From Protaetiibacter larvae (GTDB lineage Bacteria; Actinomycetota; Actinomycetes; Actinomycetales; Microbacteriaceae), in assembly GCF_008365275.1 (NCBI RefSeq), contig NZ_CP043504.1, positions 1,426,001 to 1,490,000 of the forward strand: a stretch of DNA of 64,000 nucleotides. The letters run 5' to 3'. Under the pieces are notes generated by a model, which saw only the letters and a list, made by a program, of their open reading frames with translations, ran no database searches and had not been told where the DNA came from. Below are positions 1 to 10,843 of this stretch, piece after piece. How positions within the stretch are numbered: the first letter of the stretch is position 1; the number at the start of each line of letters is the position of its first letter. Both the position numbers and the translations under genes were made by a program.

Positions 1-41
1 AGGGCGGCCGTCGCGTCGTCAACATCGTCGTCCCGGCGTAG
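1..41 (+). CDS. rpmA: 50S ribosomal protein L27, C-terminal end (partial)
   Basis: Frame 3 reads GGRRVVNIVVPA and then stops at TAG 39-41. This short basic and hydrophobic tail fits the end of L27, and rpmA lies directly upstream of obgE in most actinobacteria. Only the last dozen residues are present, so the call rests on the tail plus gene order. The start lies outside the window. Confidence 0.55.
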   Translation, partial: GGRRVVNIVVPA

Positions 42-63
42 TCGCCGCGCGACACAGTTTTCT

Positions 64-93
64 GCGAAGGGCGGGCTGAGGCTCGCCCTTCGC
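64..93 (+). terminator. Perfect 10-bp hairpin between rpmA and obgE
   Basis: The arms GCGAAGGGCG (64-73) and CGCCCTTCGC (84-93) are perfect inverted repeats around a 10-nt loop. No T-run follows, so this may be a weak or attenuating terminator between the ribosomal protein gene and obgE rather than a classical intrinsic one. Confidence 0.55.
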
Positions 94-108
94 TGCATGT
101 ACGGGTAG

Positions 109-2426
<2,318 letters not shown>

Positions 2427-2429
2427 CCC

Positions 2430-2476
2430 GGTGGTCGAGGAGCGCCCCGCGGAGCGGGACGCGTCTCGAGATCACC
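2430..2476. repeat. REP-like palindromic repeat, copy 1
   Basis: A ggtggtcgagg...ctcgagatcacc element whose ends are inverted repeats around a GC-rich core (CCCGCGGAGCGGG). It lies between the convergent proB and SDR genes and covers the end of the SDR coding region, where it could act as a bidirectional terminator. Related copies occur at 8600, 39211, 40303, 42219, 43177, 48871 and 58191; 61213 is a looser relative. Confidence 0.75.
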
Positions 2477-3386
2477 CGCGCCAGGGCTCGACGAGCTCCT
2501 CCGCCACCGCCCACAGCCGCTCGGCGAGATCGCTGCCCACCCGCGCACTCCGCGGGAGCCTCGCCCGATGCGTCGGCCCGACGAGCCCGCCCCATCCGCT
2601 CGGCCCGTAGTACGCGCCCAACTCGGCCGCGGGATCCGCGGTCGCGAACAGCAGCGGCTCCGCGCCCTGCGCGACGGTCTGCGAGGGCAGGATCGTGCGC
2701 TGGATCGGCGGCTTCGCCTGCTCGGGCGCGTAGGCGAGGTTGCGTCCCGCGGTCTGCAGGTTGGTGCGCGTGTAGCCGGGGTGCGCGATCGTGCTGCGCA
2801 GAGCCCAGCCGTTCTGCCGGGCGATCTCTGCCAGGCGGATGCCGAGCAGCGTGTCGGCGAGCTTCGACTGCGCGTACGCCCGGAACGGCACGTAGCGGCG
2901 CGTCCACTGCAGGTCGTCGAAGCGGATGCCGCCGAAGTTGGCCGTTCCGCTGCTCATGGTCGCGACGCGCGGCGCATCCGCCTCGAGCAGTTTGGGGAGC
3001 AGCAGCGTCGTCAGCAGGAACGGCCCGAGGAAGTTGCTGCCGAACTGCAGCTCGAAGCCGTCGGCCGTCTCGAGGCGCTTGGGCGGCGTCATGACGCCCG
3101 CGTTGTTGACGAGCACGTGCAGCGGGCGGTCGTCGGCGAGCTCGTCGTCCGCGAAGGCGCGCACGGTCGCGAGCTCGCCGAGGTCGATGCGGCGCAGTTC
3201 GAGTCGCGCTGCAGGGTTCTCGGCGAGCAGTTCGTCGCGTGCCGCGGCTCCGCGTTCGAGGGAGCGGACCGCCATGACGATCTCGGCGCCCGCGGCCGCG
3301 AGGCGACGCGTGGTCTCCTTGCCGGTTCCGCTGTTCGCGCCGGTGACGATGATCCGCCGACCGGTCTGGTCGGGCACCTGGTACAT
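2472..3386 (-). CDS. Short-chain dehydrogenase/reductase
   Basis: NAD(P)-dependent oxidoreductase of the SDR family, most like the retinol-dehydrogenase/WW-oxidoreductase-like bacterial group. The 304-residue protein shows the Rossmann cofactor motif TGANSGTG (15-22), NNAG (94-97), the catalytic Ser at SSG (about 145) and the YxxxK pair Y171/K175. The loop PGYTRTNLQ fits cofactor and substrate binding. The substrate is unknown. It is divergent from a TetR regulator 86 bp away, and both promoters share two operator-like sites, so the regulator probably represses it. Confidence 0.9.
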   Translation of the reverse strand: MYQVPDQTGRRIIVTGANSGTGKETTRRLAAAGAEIVMAVRSLERGAAARDELLAENPAARLELRRIDLGELATVRAFADDELADDRPLHVLVNNAGVMTPPKRLETADGFELQFGSNFLGPFLLTTLLLPKLLEADAPRVATMSSGTANFGGIRFDDLQWTRRYVPFRAYAQSKLADTLLGIRLAEIARQNGWALRSTIAHPGYTRTNLQTAGRNLAYAPEQAKPPIQRTILPSQTVAQGAEPLLFATADPAAELGAYYGPSGWGGLVGPTHRARLPRSARVGSDLAERLWAVAEELVEPWRG

Positions 3387-3412
3387 GGGGTCTCCTCGGG
3401 GTAGTCTATAAA

Positions 3413-3455
3413 GGACCGTTGGTCTCTTATCGAGAAGGTAACAGACCGCTAGTCT
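3413..3455. promoter_or_regulatory. Paired TetR-type operators in the SDR/tetR divergent promoter
   Basis: Two copies of a 13-bp partly palindromic site occur 30 bp apart: GGACCGTTGGTCT (3413-3425) and AGACCGCTAGTCT (3443-3455). A half site TAGTCT lies at 3402-3407. AGACCG-n-GGTCT-like palindromes are common TetR/AcrR operators. The placement suggests auto-repression of tetR and repression of the SDR gene. Confidence 0.65.
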
Positions 3456-3472
3456 TTAAGCAAGGAGGACGG

Positions 3473-4204
3473 ATGTCGACGACCGCGTTCCAGCGCGCGC
3501 GCAGTGAGGCCCAGCGCCTCGAACGGCGCGAGGCGATCCTCGCCGCGGCCGTCGAGCTGCTGCGCGAGCGCAGCGTCGCCGAGCTGAGCCTCAACGAGCT
3601 CGCGCGGCGGGTGGGGCTCGCGAAGTCGAACGTGCTGCGCTACTTCGAGTCCCGCGAGGACGTGCTGCTGCAGGTGTACGACCGCGAGTACCGCGCCTGG
3701 CTCGAGGTGTTCGACGCGCGGCTCGTCGAGGGCGGGATCCGGGGGATCGAGGCCTTCTCCGAGCTCCTCGCCGCGACCGTCGCCGAGCGTCCGATGCTCA
3801 GCGAGCTCTCCGCGAGCGCGGCCGGCGTGCTCGAGCGCAACGTCTCGGGCGAGGTCGCGGCGGCCTACAAGCGTGCGGCGATCGCGAACGCCGTCCGGCT
3901 CGCCGAGCTCGAGGCCCGACACGTGGCACCGCTCACCGAGGCGGCCGCGATCTCCTTCGTCGGCGCCACCAACCTGGCCATCGGCGGCATCTGGGCCGCG
4001 ACGCAGCCCTCGCCGGGGATGGCGGCCGCCTACGACGCGCATCCGGAGCTGCACTCGCTGCGGCACGACTATCGCGTCGCCCTCCGCGAATTCGTGGCCA
4101 CCCTCCTCACCGGCCTCGCCCACCGCGAGCCGGCGCTCCCCTTCGTCGCCGGCCCCTACCGCCTCACCCCCGAGCCCCCCTCGACTCCCATCCCCTCTGC
4201 ATAA
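3473..4204 (+). CDS. TetR/AcrR family transcriptional regulator
   Basis: A DNA-binding repressor of about 243 residues. The N-terminal helix-turn-helix is recognisable from REAILAAAVELL through LSLNELARRVGL to NVLRYFESRED, a TetR pattern with the recognition helix ending before YF. The C-terminal ligand domain has no recognisable ligand signature. The ATG at 3473 is chosen because a strong AAGGAGG lies at 3462-3468; an upstream in-frame start at 3419 would run through the operator region. It is divergently paired with the SDR gene. Confidence 0.9.
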   Translation: MSTTAFQRARSEAQRLERREAILAAAVELLRERSVAELSLNELARRVGLAKSNVLRYFESREDVLLQVYDREYRAWLEVFDARLVEGGIRGIEAFSELLAATVAERPMLSELSASAAGVLERNVSGEVAAAYKRAAIANAVRLAELEARHVAPLTEAAAISFVGATNLAIGGIWAATQPSPGMAAAYDAHPELHSLRHDYRVALREFVATLLTGLAHREPALPFVAGPYRLTPEPPSTPIPSA

Positions 4205-4333
4205 CGCTGCAGCGGCAGGCCCGACGCGGCAGAGATCATCGCAGCCCGAAACCCATCGCTACAGCGTGAGGCAGAAGGAGCCCGAGGGGGCGAGCCGGGT
4301 GCCGGGGTTGAGCTGGTGGGTAGACTCGCCCGC

Positions 4334-5599
4334 ATGGCTGACACCGTCACCGCACTGAGCCTCGACGACAAGCTGCGGGCCGCCCGCACGGCATCCCTCG
4401 CGCTCGCCCAGGCCTCCACCGCGCAGAAGAACGCCGGGCTCGAGGCGATCGCGCAGGCGGTCGAGACGGGCGCCGAGCGCATCCTGCCGGCCAACGAGCT
4501 CGACCTCGCCAACGGCCGCGAGAACGGGCTGTCGACCGGACTGCAGGATCGCCTCCGCCTCGACGAGGCGCGCCTCGCCGGCCTCGCCGCCGCCACCCGC
4601 GACATCATCGCGCTGCCGGACCCGGTGGGCGGGGTCGTGCGCGGGTCCACGCTTCCCAACGGCCTGCAGCTCACCCAGGTGCGCGTGCCGTTCGGCGTGG
4701 TCGGCGCCATCTACGAGGCCCGCCCCAACGTCACGATCGACATCGCGGCCCTCGCCCTCAAGTCGGGCAACGCCGTCGTGCTGCGCGGCGGGTCCGCCGC
4801 CGAGAACACCAACCGCGAGCTCGTCGCCCTCATCCAGGACGCCCTCGCGAGCGTCGGCCTGCCCGCCGACGCCGTGCAGACCATCGACGAGTTCGGCCGC
4901 GAGGGCGCCACGCAGCTCATGCAGGCCCGCGGCCTCGTGGACGTGCTCATCCCGCGCGGCTCCGCGCAGCTCATCGACACCGTGGTGCGCGAGTCGAAGG
5001 TGCCCGTCATCGAGACGGGCGCCGGGGTCGTGCACCTCTACCTCGACGCGAGCGCGGACGTCGAGATGGCGACCGAGATCGCCGTCAACTCGAAGGTGCA
5101 GCGCCCGAGCGTGTGCAACGCCCTCGAGACCCTGCTTGTCGACGCCTCGTCCGCCGAGCGCCTGCTGCCGCCCGTGCTGAGCGCCCTGCGCGAGAACGGG
5201 GTGACCCTGCACGCCGACGAGCGCACCCGCGCGCTGTTCCCGGATGCCGTGCCCGTCACCGACGAGGACTACGCGACCGAGCACATGAGTCTCGACCTCT
5301 CGGTCAAGGTGGTCGACGACCTCGATGAGGCGCTCGAGCACATCCGCAGCTACTCGACCCACCACACCGAGTCGATCGTCACCAACGACATGGCGCGCGC
5401 CAACCGCTTCCTCGCCGAGGTGGACTCCGCGGTCGTCATGGTGAACGCCTCCACACGCTTCACCGACGGAGGCGAGTTCGGGTTCGGCGCCGAGGTCGGC
5501 ATCTCCACCCAGAAGCTGCACGCGCGCGGCCCGATGGGGCTGCCGGAGCTCACGAGCACCAAATGGATCGTGCGCGGCGAGGGTCAGGTGCGCGGTTGA
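4334..5599 (+). CDS. proA: Gamma-glutamyl phosphate reductase
   Basis: NADPH-dependent reductase that converts glutamyl 5-phosphate to glutamate semialdehyde, the second step of proline synthesis. The 421-residue aldehyde-dehydrogenase-fold protein contains VPFGVVGAIYEARPNVT, the catalytic cysteine in QRPSVCNALETLL (Cys261), and the C-terminal RFTDGGEFGFGAEVGISTQ segment typical of ProA. The ATG at 4334 follows a TAGACT -10 box with a 7-nt gap, suggesting a leaderless mRNA. An in-frame start 18 bp upstream would overlap that box and is less likely. Confidence 0.96.
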   Translation: MADTVTALSLDDKLRAARTASLALAQASTAQKNAGLEAIAQAVETGAERILPANELDLANGRENGLSTGLQDRLRLDEARLAGLAAATRDIIALPDPVGGVVRGSTLPNGLQLTQVRVPFGVVGAIYEARPNVTIDIAALALKSGNAVVLRGGSAAENTNRELVALIQDALASVGLPADAVQTIDEFGREGATQLMQARGLVDVLIPRGSAQLIDTVVRESKVPVIETGAGVVHLYLDASADVEMATEIAVNSKVQRPSVCNALETLLVDASSAERLLPPVLSALRENGVTLHADERTRALFPDAVPVTDEDYATEHMSLDLSVKVVDDLDEALEHIRSYSTHHTESIVTNDMARANRFLAEVDSAVVMVNASTRFTDGGEFGFGAEVGISTQKLHARGPMGLPELTSTKWIVRGEGQVRG

Positions 5600-5663
5600 G
5601 CCGCGCGTCGTTCCCGCGCCGTCGCGGCTAGACTCGACACGAACCCACCCGAAAGAGGATCGC

Positions 5664-5852
5664 ATGCTCAGCACGCTTCTGGCCGCCGAGGAAGAGCTCG
5701 CCCCGCTCATCGCCCCGCCGATCGTGTTCGCGGCGGTCGCCGCCGCCATCTTCATCGTGCTCGGGTTCGTCACCTGGAGCTACCGTGACGTGGCGAACCG
5801 CCACAGCGACAAGACCGCAGGCCAGGACGCGGCGGGGCACGGGCACCACTAG
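5664..5852 (+). CDS. Small single-pass membrane protein, function unknown
   Basis: A 62-residue protein with an acidic N terminus, one hydrophobic helix (about residues 18-40, IVFAAVAAAIFIVLGFVTW) and a His-rich tail ending GHGHH. The ATG follows GAAAGAGGA with good spacing, and a TAGACT -10 box lies at about 5630. It sits 9 bp upstream of nadD. No function is recognised; the His tail could bind metal, but that is a guess. Confidence 0.75.
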   Translation: MLSTLLAAEEELAPLIAPPIVFAAVAAAIFIVLGFVTWSYRDVANRHSDKTAGQDAAGHGHH

Positions 5853-5861
5853 GCTCGCCCC

Positions 5862-6464
5862 GTGAGCGAAGGAGCCGCGCGTCGACCCCGGGTCGGCGTC
5901 ATGGGCGGCACCTTCGACCCCATCCACCACGGCCACCTGGTCGCGGCGAGCGAGGTGCAGCAGACCTTCGACCTCGACGAGGTCGTCTTCGTGCCCACCG
6001 GGCAGCCGTGGATGAAGTCGAGCGTCTCGCCCGCGGAAGACCGCTACCTGATGACGGTCGTGGCCACGGCGTCCAATCCGCGGTTCACGGTGAGCCGTGT
6101 CGACATCGACCGCGACGGTCCCACCTACACGATCGACACGCTGCGCGAACTGCGTGCCGAGCGCCCCGACGCCGAACTGTTCTTCATCACGGGCGCGGAT
6201 GCGGTGGCGCAGATCCTGCAGTGGAAGGACGTCGACGAGCTCTGGGAACTGGCGCATTTCGTGGCCGTGTCCCGCCCCGGGCATGCCCTCGACATTCGCG
6301 GATTGCCGGAGGCTGGCGTAAGCTCGCTGGAAGTGCCCGCTCTGGCCATCTCCTCGACGGAGTGCCGCGAGCGAGTCGCCCGGGGCTACCCGGTGTGGTA
6401 CTTGGTCCCCGACGGTGTTGTGCAGTACATCTCCAAGCACCACCTGTATCGGAGTTCGACATGA
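5862..6464 (+). CDS. nadD: Nicotinate-nucleotide adenylyltransferase
   Basis: Transfers AMP to nicotinate mononucleotide, the penultimate step of NAD synthesis. The 200-residue nucleotidyltransferase has the [12 protein letters not shown] signature (15-26) with the HxGH phosphate-binding motif, and the C-terminal ISSTECR (163-169) matching ISSTxxR. It starts at GTG 5862. Its stop overlaps the ATG of the next gene (ATGA at 6461), so this and the next membrane protein are coupled. Confidence 0.95.
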   Translation: MSEGAARRPRVGVMGGTFDPIHHGHLVAASEVQQTFDLDEVVFVPTGQPWMKSSVSPAEDRYLMTVVATASNPRFTVSRVDIDRDGPTYTIDTLRELRAERPDAELFFITGADAVAQILQWKDVDELWELAHFVAVSRPGHALDIRGLPEAGVSSLEVPALAISSTECRERVARGYPVWYLVPDGVVQYISKHHLYRSST

Positions 6465-8209
6465 CGACCTATCAGGATCAGCCGTTGTCGCGGCGCGCGA
6501 TCCGTGAGCGCGAGGCGGAGGCCGCCCGCGCCGCTGAGGCGACGGCTGCCGCAGCCGCCGGGTCGTCGACGTCCCCGGAGGCGCCTGCGCCGAGCGCCGA
6601 GCCGCTCAGCTACCTCACGCAGGGCCGCACGCCGATCCCCTCCTACGATTCGCCGATCGTGCAGCCCGCCGAGCCCGGATGGCAGCAGCAGTCGCAGCCG
6701 CAGGTGGTCGCTCCGGCCGCAGAGAGCGATGCCGCGGCGGAGTCGGGCTTCCGGGCCCGGGACTTCAGCCCCGAGGGGCGTCGTGCTGCACGGCTCGCCT
6801 GGGGGTCCACGCCGGTCGAGAGCGCCGACCTGGAGTACCGCACCGAGAACCGGGTCGTGCGCGGTTCCGCCGAGCCGACCGCCGAGCCGACCGCCGAGCC
6901 GCCGGCAACCGCATCCGCCCCCGTCGTCGCCCCGCCCGCTCAGCCGGAGGGCACGCTCACCCGACGCGAGCTCCGGGCGCTGCGTGAAGCCCAGGAGCGG
7001 ACCGGGGAGCAGGCCGCCGCGGAGCAGGCCGCCGCGGAGCAGGCCGCCGGGGAGCAGGCCGCGACGCCTGAGCCGGCCGCGACGCCTGAGCGGGACGACA
7101 TCCCGTCGTGGCTCGCCGCCTTCGCGCCACCGGCCGCCTCGACCGAGGCAGCGCGGGAGGTGCCGCCGCCGCTCATCGAGCCCGAGGAGCCGCACACCGA
7201 CGCCGTCGCGAGCCTCGAAGCGCTCTTCCGTGCGAACACGGGGGTCATCCCGGCGCAGCCGGTCGAGCCGGCCCCGTGGTCCTCGGCGCCGATCTCACCG
7301 ACGCCCGTGCAATGGAACGTCGCGCCCCCCGTCGCACCCGCGCCCGTTCCGCCCGCGGCGTCGCCGGTGACCTCGGAACCGCCCGTCGCGTCCGTTCCCC
7401 CCGTGATCTCCGTTCCCCCCGTGGCCTCGGTGCCCCCCGTGGCCTCGGCACCTCCGGCGGCCTCGGTGCCGCCGGTCTCCGAGCCCGAGGCGGGAGTGCT
7501 TCCGCCGATCACCTCGTCCCTCGCATTCCCGCCGGCGCCGAGCTTCGCGGAGTACAGCTCGGGGCTGCAGCCGCCCTCGCCCTTCGATCAGGCCACCGTC
7601 GCGCCGCCGCTCACCCCGTGGACGGTGCCCGCCGCGACCACCGCCGCGGAGCCCGCGACCGTCGACGCGGTCGAGGAGGCCTCCTCCGAGTCCACGGGCG
7701 ATTCGCAGCCGCCCGTGGTCGGCGAGCGCCCGCGCAACCACTGGTCGCGGCAGGCGGAGCTCGACGACGAGGTGCAACCCGACACAGGTGCCCTTTCGCG
7801 GGATGTGGGCGGCGGCCCGGCCACCGCGAACGTGCTCGTGCTGCCCGAGATCCCGACCCCCGACATCATCGTGAGTCCGCTGACCAGCACGGGGGATGTG
7901 CTCGTCACCGGCTCGATCTCGCTGCCGTCGAGCCTCGCCTCCACGGGCGCGCTGCCGACGCAGCTCGACGAGTCCGACCTCGACCACCTGCTCGACCCGG
8001 GCGACAACCAGGTCGCCTCGGCCGATTCGCAGCCCGTCCGTGCCGTGCGTGCCGTCAGCACGCACACCTCGTCGCGCGAGATCATCGGCTCCATCACGCC
8101 GAAGCGCGGCAACCGCGCACTCACCGTCCTCATCGTCTCGGCCGCCGGAATGGCTGTCGTCGTCGTCGCCCTGCTCGTGGTCGCCATCACCTCGGGCGTG
8201 CTCGGCTAG
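6461..8209 (+). CDS. Pro/Ala-rich protein with C-terminal transmembrane helix
   Basis: About 582 residues, function unknown. The long N-terminal part is low complexity and likely disordered, with an EQAAA-type repeat (nt 7003-7060) and PPVxSV pentapeptide repeats (nt 7380-7480). The last 35 residues form one hydrophobic helix ([19 protein letters not shown]), so most of the protein would lie in the cytoplasm with a tail anchor. It starts within the nadD stop codon (ATGA overlap) and runs to 25 bp before rsfS. The nadD-membrane protein-rsfS layout suggests a housekeeping or envelope role, not a proven one. Confidence 0.8.
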   Translation: MTTYQDQPLSRRAIREREAEAARAAEATAAAAAGSSTSPEAPAPSAEPLSYLTQGRTPIPSYDSPIVQPAEPGWQQQSQPQVVAPAAESDAAAESGFRARDFSPEGRRAARLAWGSTPVESADLEYRTENRVVRGSAEPTAEPTAEPPATASAPVVAPPAQPEGTLTRRELRALREAQERTGEQAAAEQAAAEQAAGEQAATPEPAATPERDDIPSWLAAFAPPAASTEAAREVPPPLIEPEEPHTDAVASLEALFRANTGVIPAQPVEPAPWSSAPISPTPVQWNVAPPVAPAPVPPAASPVTSEPPVASVPPVISVPPVASVPPVASAPPAASVPPVSEPEAGVLPPITSSLAFPPAPSFAEYSSGLQPPSPFDQATVAPPLTPWTVPAATTAAEPATVDAVEEASSESTGDSQPPVVGERPRNHWSRQAELDDEVQPDTGALSRDVGGGPATANVLVLPEIPTPDIIVSPLTSTGDVLVTGSISLPSSLASTGALPTQLDESDLDHLLDPGDNQVASADSQPVRAVRAVSTHTSSREIIGSITPKRGNRALTVLIVSAAGMAVVVVALLVVAITSGVLG

Positions 8210-8234
8210 TGACCCGGAAGAAGAGCCTCCCTCT

Positions 8235-8609
8235 GTGACTGCAACCGATCGTGCGCGCGAACTCGTGCGCATCGCCGCTCGTGCCGCCGACGCGAAGAAG
8301 GGCCAGGACATCGTCGCCCTCGATGTGTCCGGTCCGCTTCCGCTGACCGACGCCTTCCTGCTCGTCTCCGGCGACAACGAGCGCAACGTGCTCGCCATCG
8401 CCGGCGGCGTGGAGGAGGCGCTCATCGACGCGGGCGCGAAGCCCATCCGTCGCGAGGGCCGCACTGAGGGGCGCTGGGTGCTGCTCGATTTCGGCGACCT
8501 CGTGGTGCACGTCTTCCACGAGGAGGACCGCATGTTCTACTCGCTCGAGCGGCTCTGGAAGGACTGCCCGACGCTGCCGCTGGGGCTCGACCCTTCGCTG
8601 ATCGAGTAG
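8235..8609 (+). CDS. rsfS: Ribosomal silencing factor RsfS
   Basis: A 124-residue Iojap-family protein that binds L14 on the 50S subunit and blocks subunit joining in starvation. The pattern KGQDIVALDVSG...TDAFLLVSGDNERNV...EGRTEGRWVLLDFGDLVVHVF...ERLWKDCP is diagnostic. It starts at GTG 8235; longer in-frame extensions would overlap the upstream gene. Its final two codons and stop lie inside a REP-like repeat. Confidence 0.95.
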   Translation: MTATDRARELVRIAARAADAKKGQDIVALDVSGPLPLTDAFLLVSGDNERNVLAIAGGVEEALIDAGAKPIRREGRTEGRWVLLDFGDLVVHVFHEEDRMFYSLERLWKDCPTLPLGLDPSLIE

Positions 8610-8637
8610 CCCGCGGAGCGGGCGTGTCGAGATCACC
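8600..8637. repeat. REP-like palindromic repeat, copy 2
   Basis: gatcgagtagcc...cgtgtcgagatcacc around a CCCGCGGAGCGGG core, the same family as the 2430 copy. It supplies the stop codon of rsfS and could serve as its terminator. Confidence 0.7.
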
Positions 8638-8706
8638 CCGCTCAACCCGCTCCGGAATCTGTTGTAAGCTTGTCGAGTTGTCTCCGGCATCCGGAGTGCA
8701 GCCCAC

Positions 8707-8782
8707 GGGTCTGTGGCGCAGCTGGTAGCGCACCTGCATGGCATGCAGGGGGTCAGGGGTTCGAGTCCCCTCAGATCCACCA
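8707..8782 (+). tRNA. tRNA-Ala(GGC), also the left attachment site
   Basis: The acceptor stem GGGTCTG/CAGATCC contains the G3:U70 pair that identifies alanine tRNA. The anticodon loop ATGGCAT within CCTGC/GCAGG gives anticodon GGC. The T loop is TTCGAGT and CCA is encoded (8780-8782). A near-identical 76-nt copy lies at 19588-19663, so this gene is the insertion target of the integrative element and its 3' part has been rebuilt by the element. Confidence 0.96.
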
Positions 8783-8837
8783 AACTACTGATCAGAAGCT
8801 GATTCCTGGCTCTCCACCTGGAGAATCGGAATGGCTG

Positions 8838-8859
8838 TTCGACAGATATTCGACACTTC
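8838..8859 (+). other. Left arm-type integrase/excisionase binding repeats
   Basis: Two tandem 11-bp units, TTCGACAGATA then TTCGACACTTC, lie 56 bp inside the tRNA. An equivalent pair occurs at 19444-19465 near the right end in the same orientation. Arm-type sites of this kind bind the N-terminal domain of tyrosine integrases; the assignment is inferred from position and repetition. Confidence 0.55.
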
Positions 8860-8953
8860 GCCGCCCATCCTCGGCCTGACCGGGGGCGTTCTCGGAGTCC
8901 TTCGCGGAACTTTGGGAACGCGAACGCACCTCTCTGGCATGAGAGACGATTCC

Positions 8954-9175
8954 ATGCCCCCGGACGGCTTCGAGCCGATCCTGTCCTTGTCCGAGCTGGC
9001 CGCCCGGCTCGGCGTCACGCCGCAGACCATCTACGACCTGAGAACCCAGGGGCGCGGCCCCCGCGGCTTCCGGGTCGGGAGGCAGCTGCGGTTCCGCGTC
9101 AGCGAGGTGGACGCCTGGCTGGCCCGCCTGGAGGATGACGATGCCCGCCGCCACGACGCCGGGGGGGCACGGTGA
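8954..9175 (+). CDS. xis: Excisionase-like MerR/HTH_17 DNA-binding protein
   Basis: A protein of about 73 residues with the winged-helix excisionase pattern LSLSELAARLGVTPQTIYDL followed by the wing and FRVGRQLRFRVSEVDAWL. Such proteins bend DNA at att sites and favour excision. ATG 8954 is chosen because the domain starts shortly after it; ATG 8939 is possible, and the longest frame (8831) would run through the arm repeats. Its stop overlaps the integrase start (GTGA at 9172). Confidence 0.85.
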   Translation: MPPDGFEPILSLSELAARLGVTPQTIYDLRTQGRGPRGFRVGRQLRFRVSEVDAWLARLEDDDARRHDAGGAR

Positions 9176-10458
9176 GCGCCGGGCGCCCCCGGACCCCGAT
9201 CGGCGCCTACGGCGAGATCGGGGTCCGGCCGAAGGGTCGCGGCTACATCGCCACCGCCCGCTACCGCGACCGGGACGGCCGCCTCCGCCCCGTGACGGCG
9301 ACCGGTCGATCCGAGTCGGCCGCTCGTGCCCGGCTGAAGGACCGGATGCTGCACCGGCCGGGCCACGGCCCGGCCGGGGTGCTCGACGCGACGAGCCCCT
9401 TCCCTGAGCTTGCCGAACTGTGGCTGGCGGACCTCGCCATGCAAGATCTCGTGGACGGCACGAAGGACAACTACCGGGACGACCTGCGCCTGCACGTCAT
9501 TCCCGCCTTCGAGCACTTCGCGCTCGGGGAGATCACCACGGGCAGGGTCGAGGGGTTCCTGAAGTCCGAGGCGCAGGTGTCGTACTCGCGGGCCAAGCAC
9601 TCGCGCACGATGCTGAACCTGCTGTTCGGCTTCGCCCTGCGCCACGACGCGATCCCGCGCAACCCCGTCGAGGGCACTAGCCCGCTCAGGAAGCCGAAGG
9701 GCGAGCCGCAGGCGCTCACCCTGGCACAGATCGCCGCCATCCGGCGCGCGGCCGCGACCTGGCGCACCGGCGCAGGCGCCAAGGGGCCGAAGCCGGACGG
9801 CCAGGTGCGCGACATCATCGAAGTGCTGCTCGGCACGGCCCTGCGCATCGGCGAGTGCCTAGCCCTGCGGCCCTGCGACATCGAGGACGGGTCGCACGGC
9901 ATGATCCTGGCCGTCCGCGGCACCGTCGTGTTGCGCACCGGCTCCGGCGCTGTTCGACAGGACCACCCGAAGACGGAGCACTCGGTTCGGCGGATCGCCG
10001 TCCCGCAGTTCGCCGCCGCGGTGATCCGCGCCCGGCTTGCGCCGCTCGGCCCGGAGGACGCGGAGCGCACCATCTTCCACAACCGGAAGGCCGGCCCGCT
10101 CAGCCCCTACAACGTGCGCCGCACGTTCCGGGCGTTCCTCGAGCTGGCCGGTCTGGCCGAGTCGGGGATCACGCTGCGCTGGTACCGGCGCACCGGCGCG
10201 ACCGTCATCGCCCGCGGCGCGGGCACCGATGCGGCGGCTGCATTCCTCGGCCACGGCTCCACGGCGATCACCGAGGGGCACTACATCGAGCCCGACCGCA
10301 GCGTGGACCTCGGCCCGGCAGCGCTGCTGGAGCGCACCCTGCGCCCGGTCGATGCGGACGGCTTCCTGCTCGCGCTCCCCGCGACCCGTGCGGAGGATGT
10401 GGCGCTCGCGCAGTTCGACGACGAGGAAGGCGATGACGAGGGGTGGCAGGCGGCATGA
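9172..10458 (+). CDS. int: Tyrosine recombinase/integrase
   Basis: A 428-residue site-specific recombinase that would join attP to tRNA-Ala. An N-terminal AP2-like arm-binding part (YIATARYRDRDGRLRPV), a SAM-like core-binding domain (FPELAELWLADL...) and a catalytic domain are visible. The catalytic Arg lies in TALRIGECLAL. The box-II segment reads RWYRRTGAT where HxLRHTxAT is usual, so the first His is Arg. LGHGS and the nucleophile Tyr in GHYIEP follow. It is coupled to xis by a 4-bp overlap and reads into the element, the usual layout for tRNA-borne actinobacterial elements. Confidence 0.95.
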   Translation: MSAGRPRTPIGAYGEIGVRPKGRGYIATARYRDRDGRLRPVTATGRSESAARARLKDRMLHRPGHGPAGVLDATSPFPELAELWLADLAMQDLVDGTKDNYRDDLRLHVIPAFEHFALGEITTGRVEGFLKSEAQVSYSRAKHSRTMLNLLFGFALRHDAIPRNPVEGTSPLRKPKGEPQALTLAQIAAIRRAAATWRTGAGAKGPKPDGQVRDIIEVLLGTALRIGECLALRPCDIEDGSHGMILAVRGTVVLRTGSGAVRQDHPKTEHSVRRIAVPQFAAAVIRARLAPLGPEDAERTIFHNRKAGPLSPYNVRRTFRAFLELAGLAESGITLRWYRRTGATVIARGAGTDAAAAFLGHGSTAITEGHYIEPDRSVDLGPAALLERTLRPVDADGFLLALPATRAEDVALAQFDDEEGDDEGWQAA

Positions 10459-10610
10459 CGGTCCAGGTGAATCACCCGCACCGTGCACCGGTGCGGGCAA
10501 GTTGCCCCAACCGGACCCTCGATCATGCGGGATCGATGCGCCGGGCGCCAACCGCAAGGGCATTGCGCCCGACACCCCGACCCCGCGGTGAGCAGCTATC
10601 CGGGGTGGGG

Positions 10611-10653
10611 GAGCATCCGGTCATTCACCAGCACGACGCTTTGCCCCACCCCG
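10611..10653. repeat. Inverted repeat in the int/zinc-finger intergenic region
   Basis: The arms CGGGGTGGGG (10611-10620) and CCCCACCCCG (10644-10653) are perfect 10-bp inverted repeats around 23 nt. They lie in the 385-bp gap 10459-10843. The two overlapping plus-strand frames and the 100-codon minus-strand frame in this gap have no recognisable protein character, so I call no gene here. It may hold regulatory or origin-like DNA. Confidence 0.45.
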
Positions 10654-10793
10654 ATTCGCCCGCGCTGCATCCCCGCATCTCTCAACGCCGCCCCCGTCAT
10701 CCGACCCCCTACCGCCTCGCCGTCCGGCAGCCCATCTGTCTTCCAAGACACCAGACCCCTCCCAGATGCGGCACACCTCTTGCAATCGAGGAC

Positions 10794-10826
10794 GGCGCCT
10801 GTTTCGTCGGTGACGAAACAGGCGCC
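10794..10826. promoter_or_regulatory. 15-bp perfect palindrome upstream of the zinc-finger gene
   Basis: The arms GGCGCCTGTTTCGTC (10794-10808) and GACGAAACAGGCGCC (10812-10826) flank GGT. The structure ends 17 bp before ATG 10844. It is too exact to be chance. It could be an operator for a dimeric regulator, perhaps the zinc-finger protein itself, or an RNA hairpin that masks translation. No T-run follows. Confidence 0.6.
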
Positions 10827-10843
10827 AGAAGCGCGGTGCTCCC

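Noticed and set aside
7003-7480. Short repeats in the Pro/Ala-rich gene as a CRISPR-like array
   Set aside because: They are in-frame codon repeats without spacers; no CRISPR array or cas gene occurs in the window.
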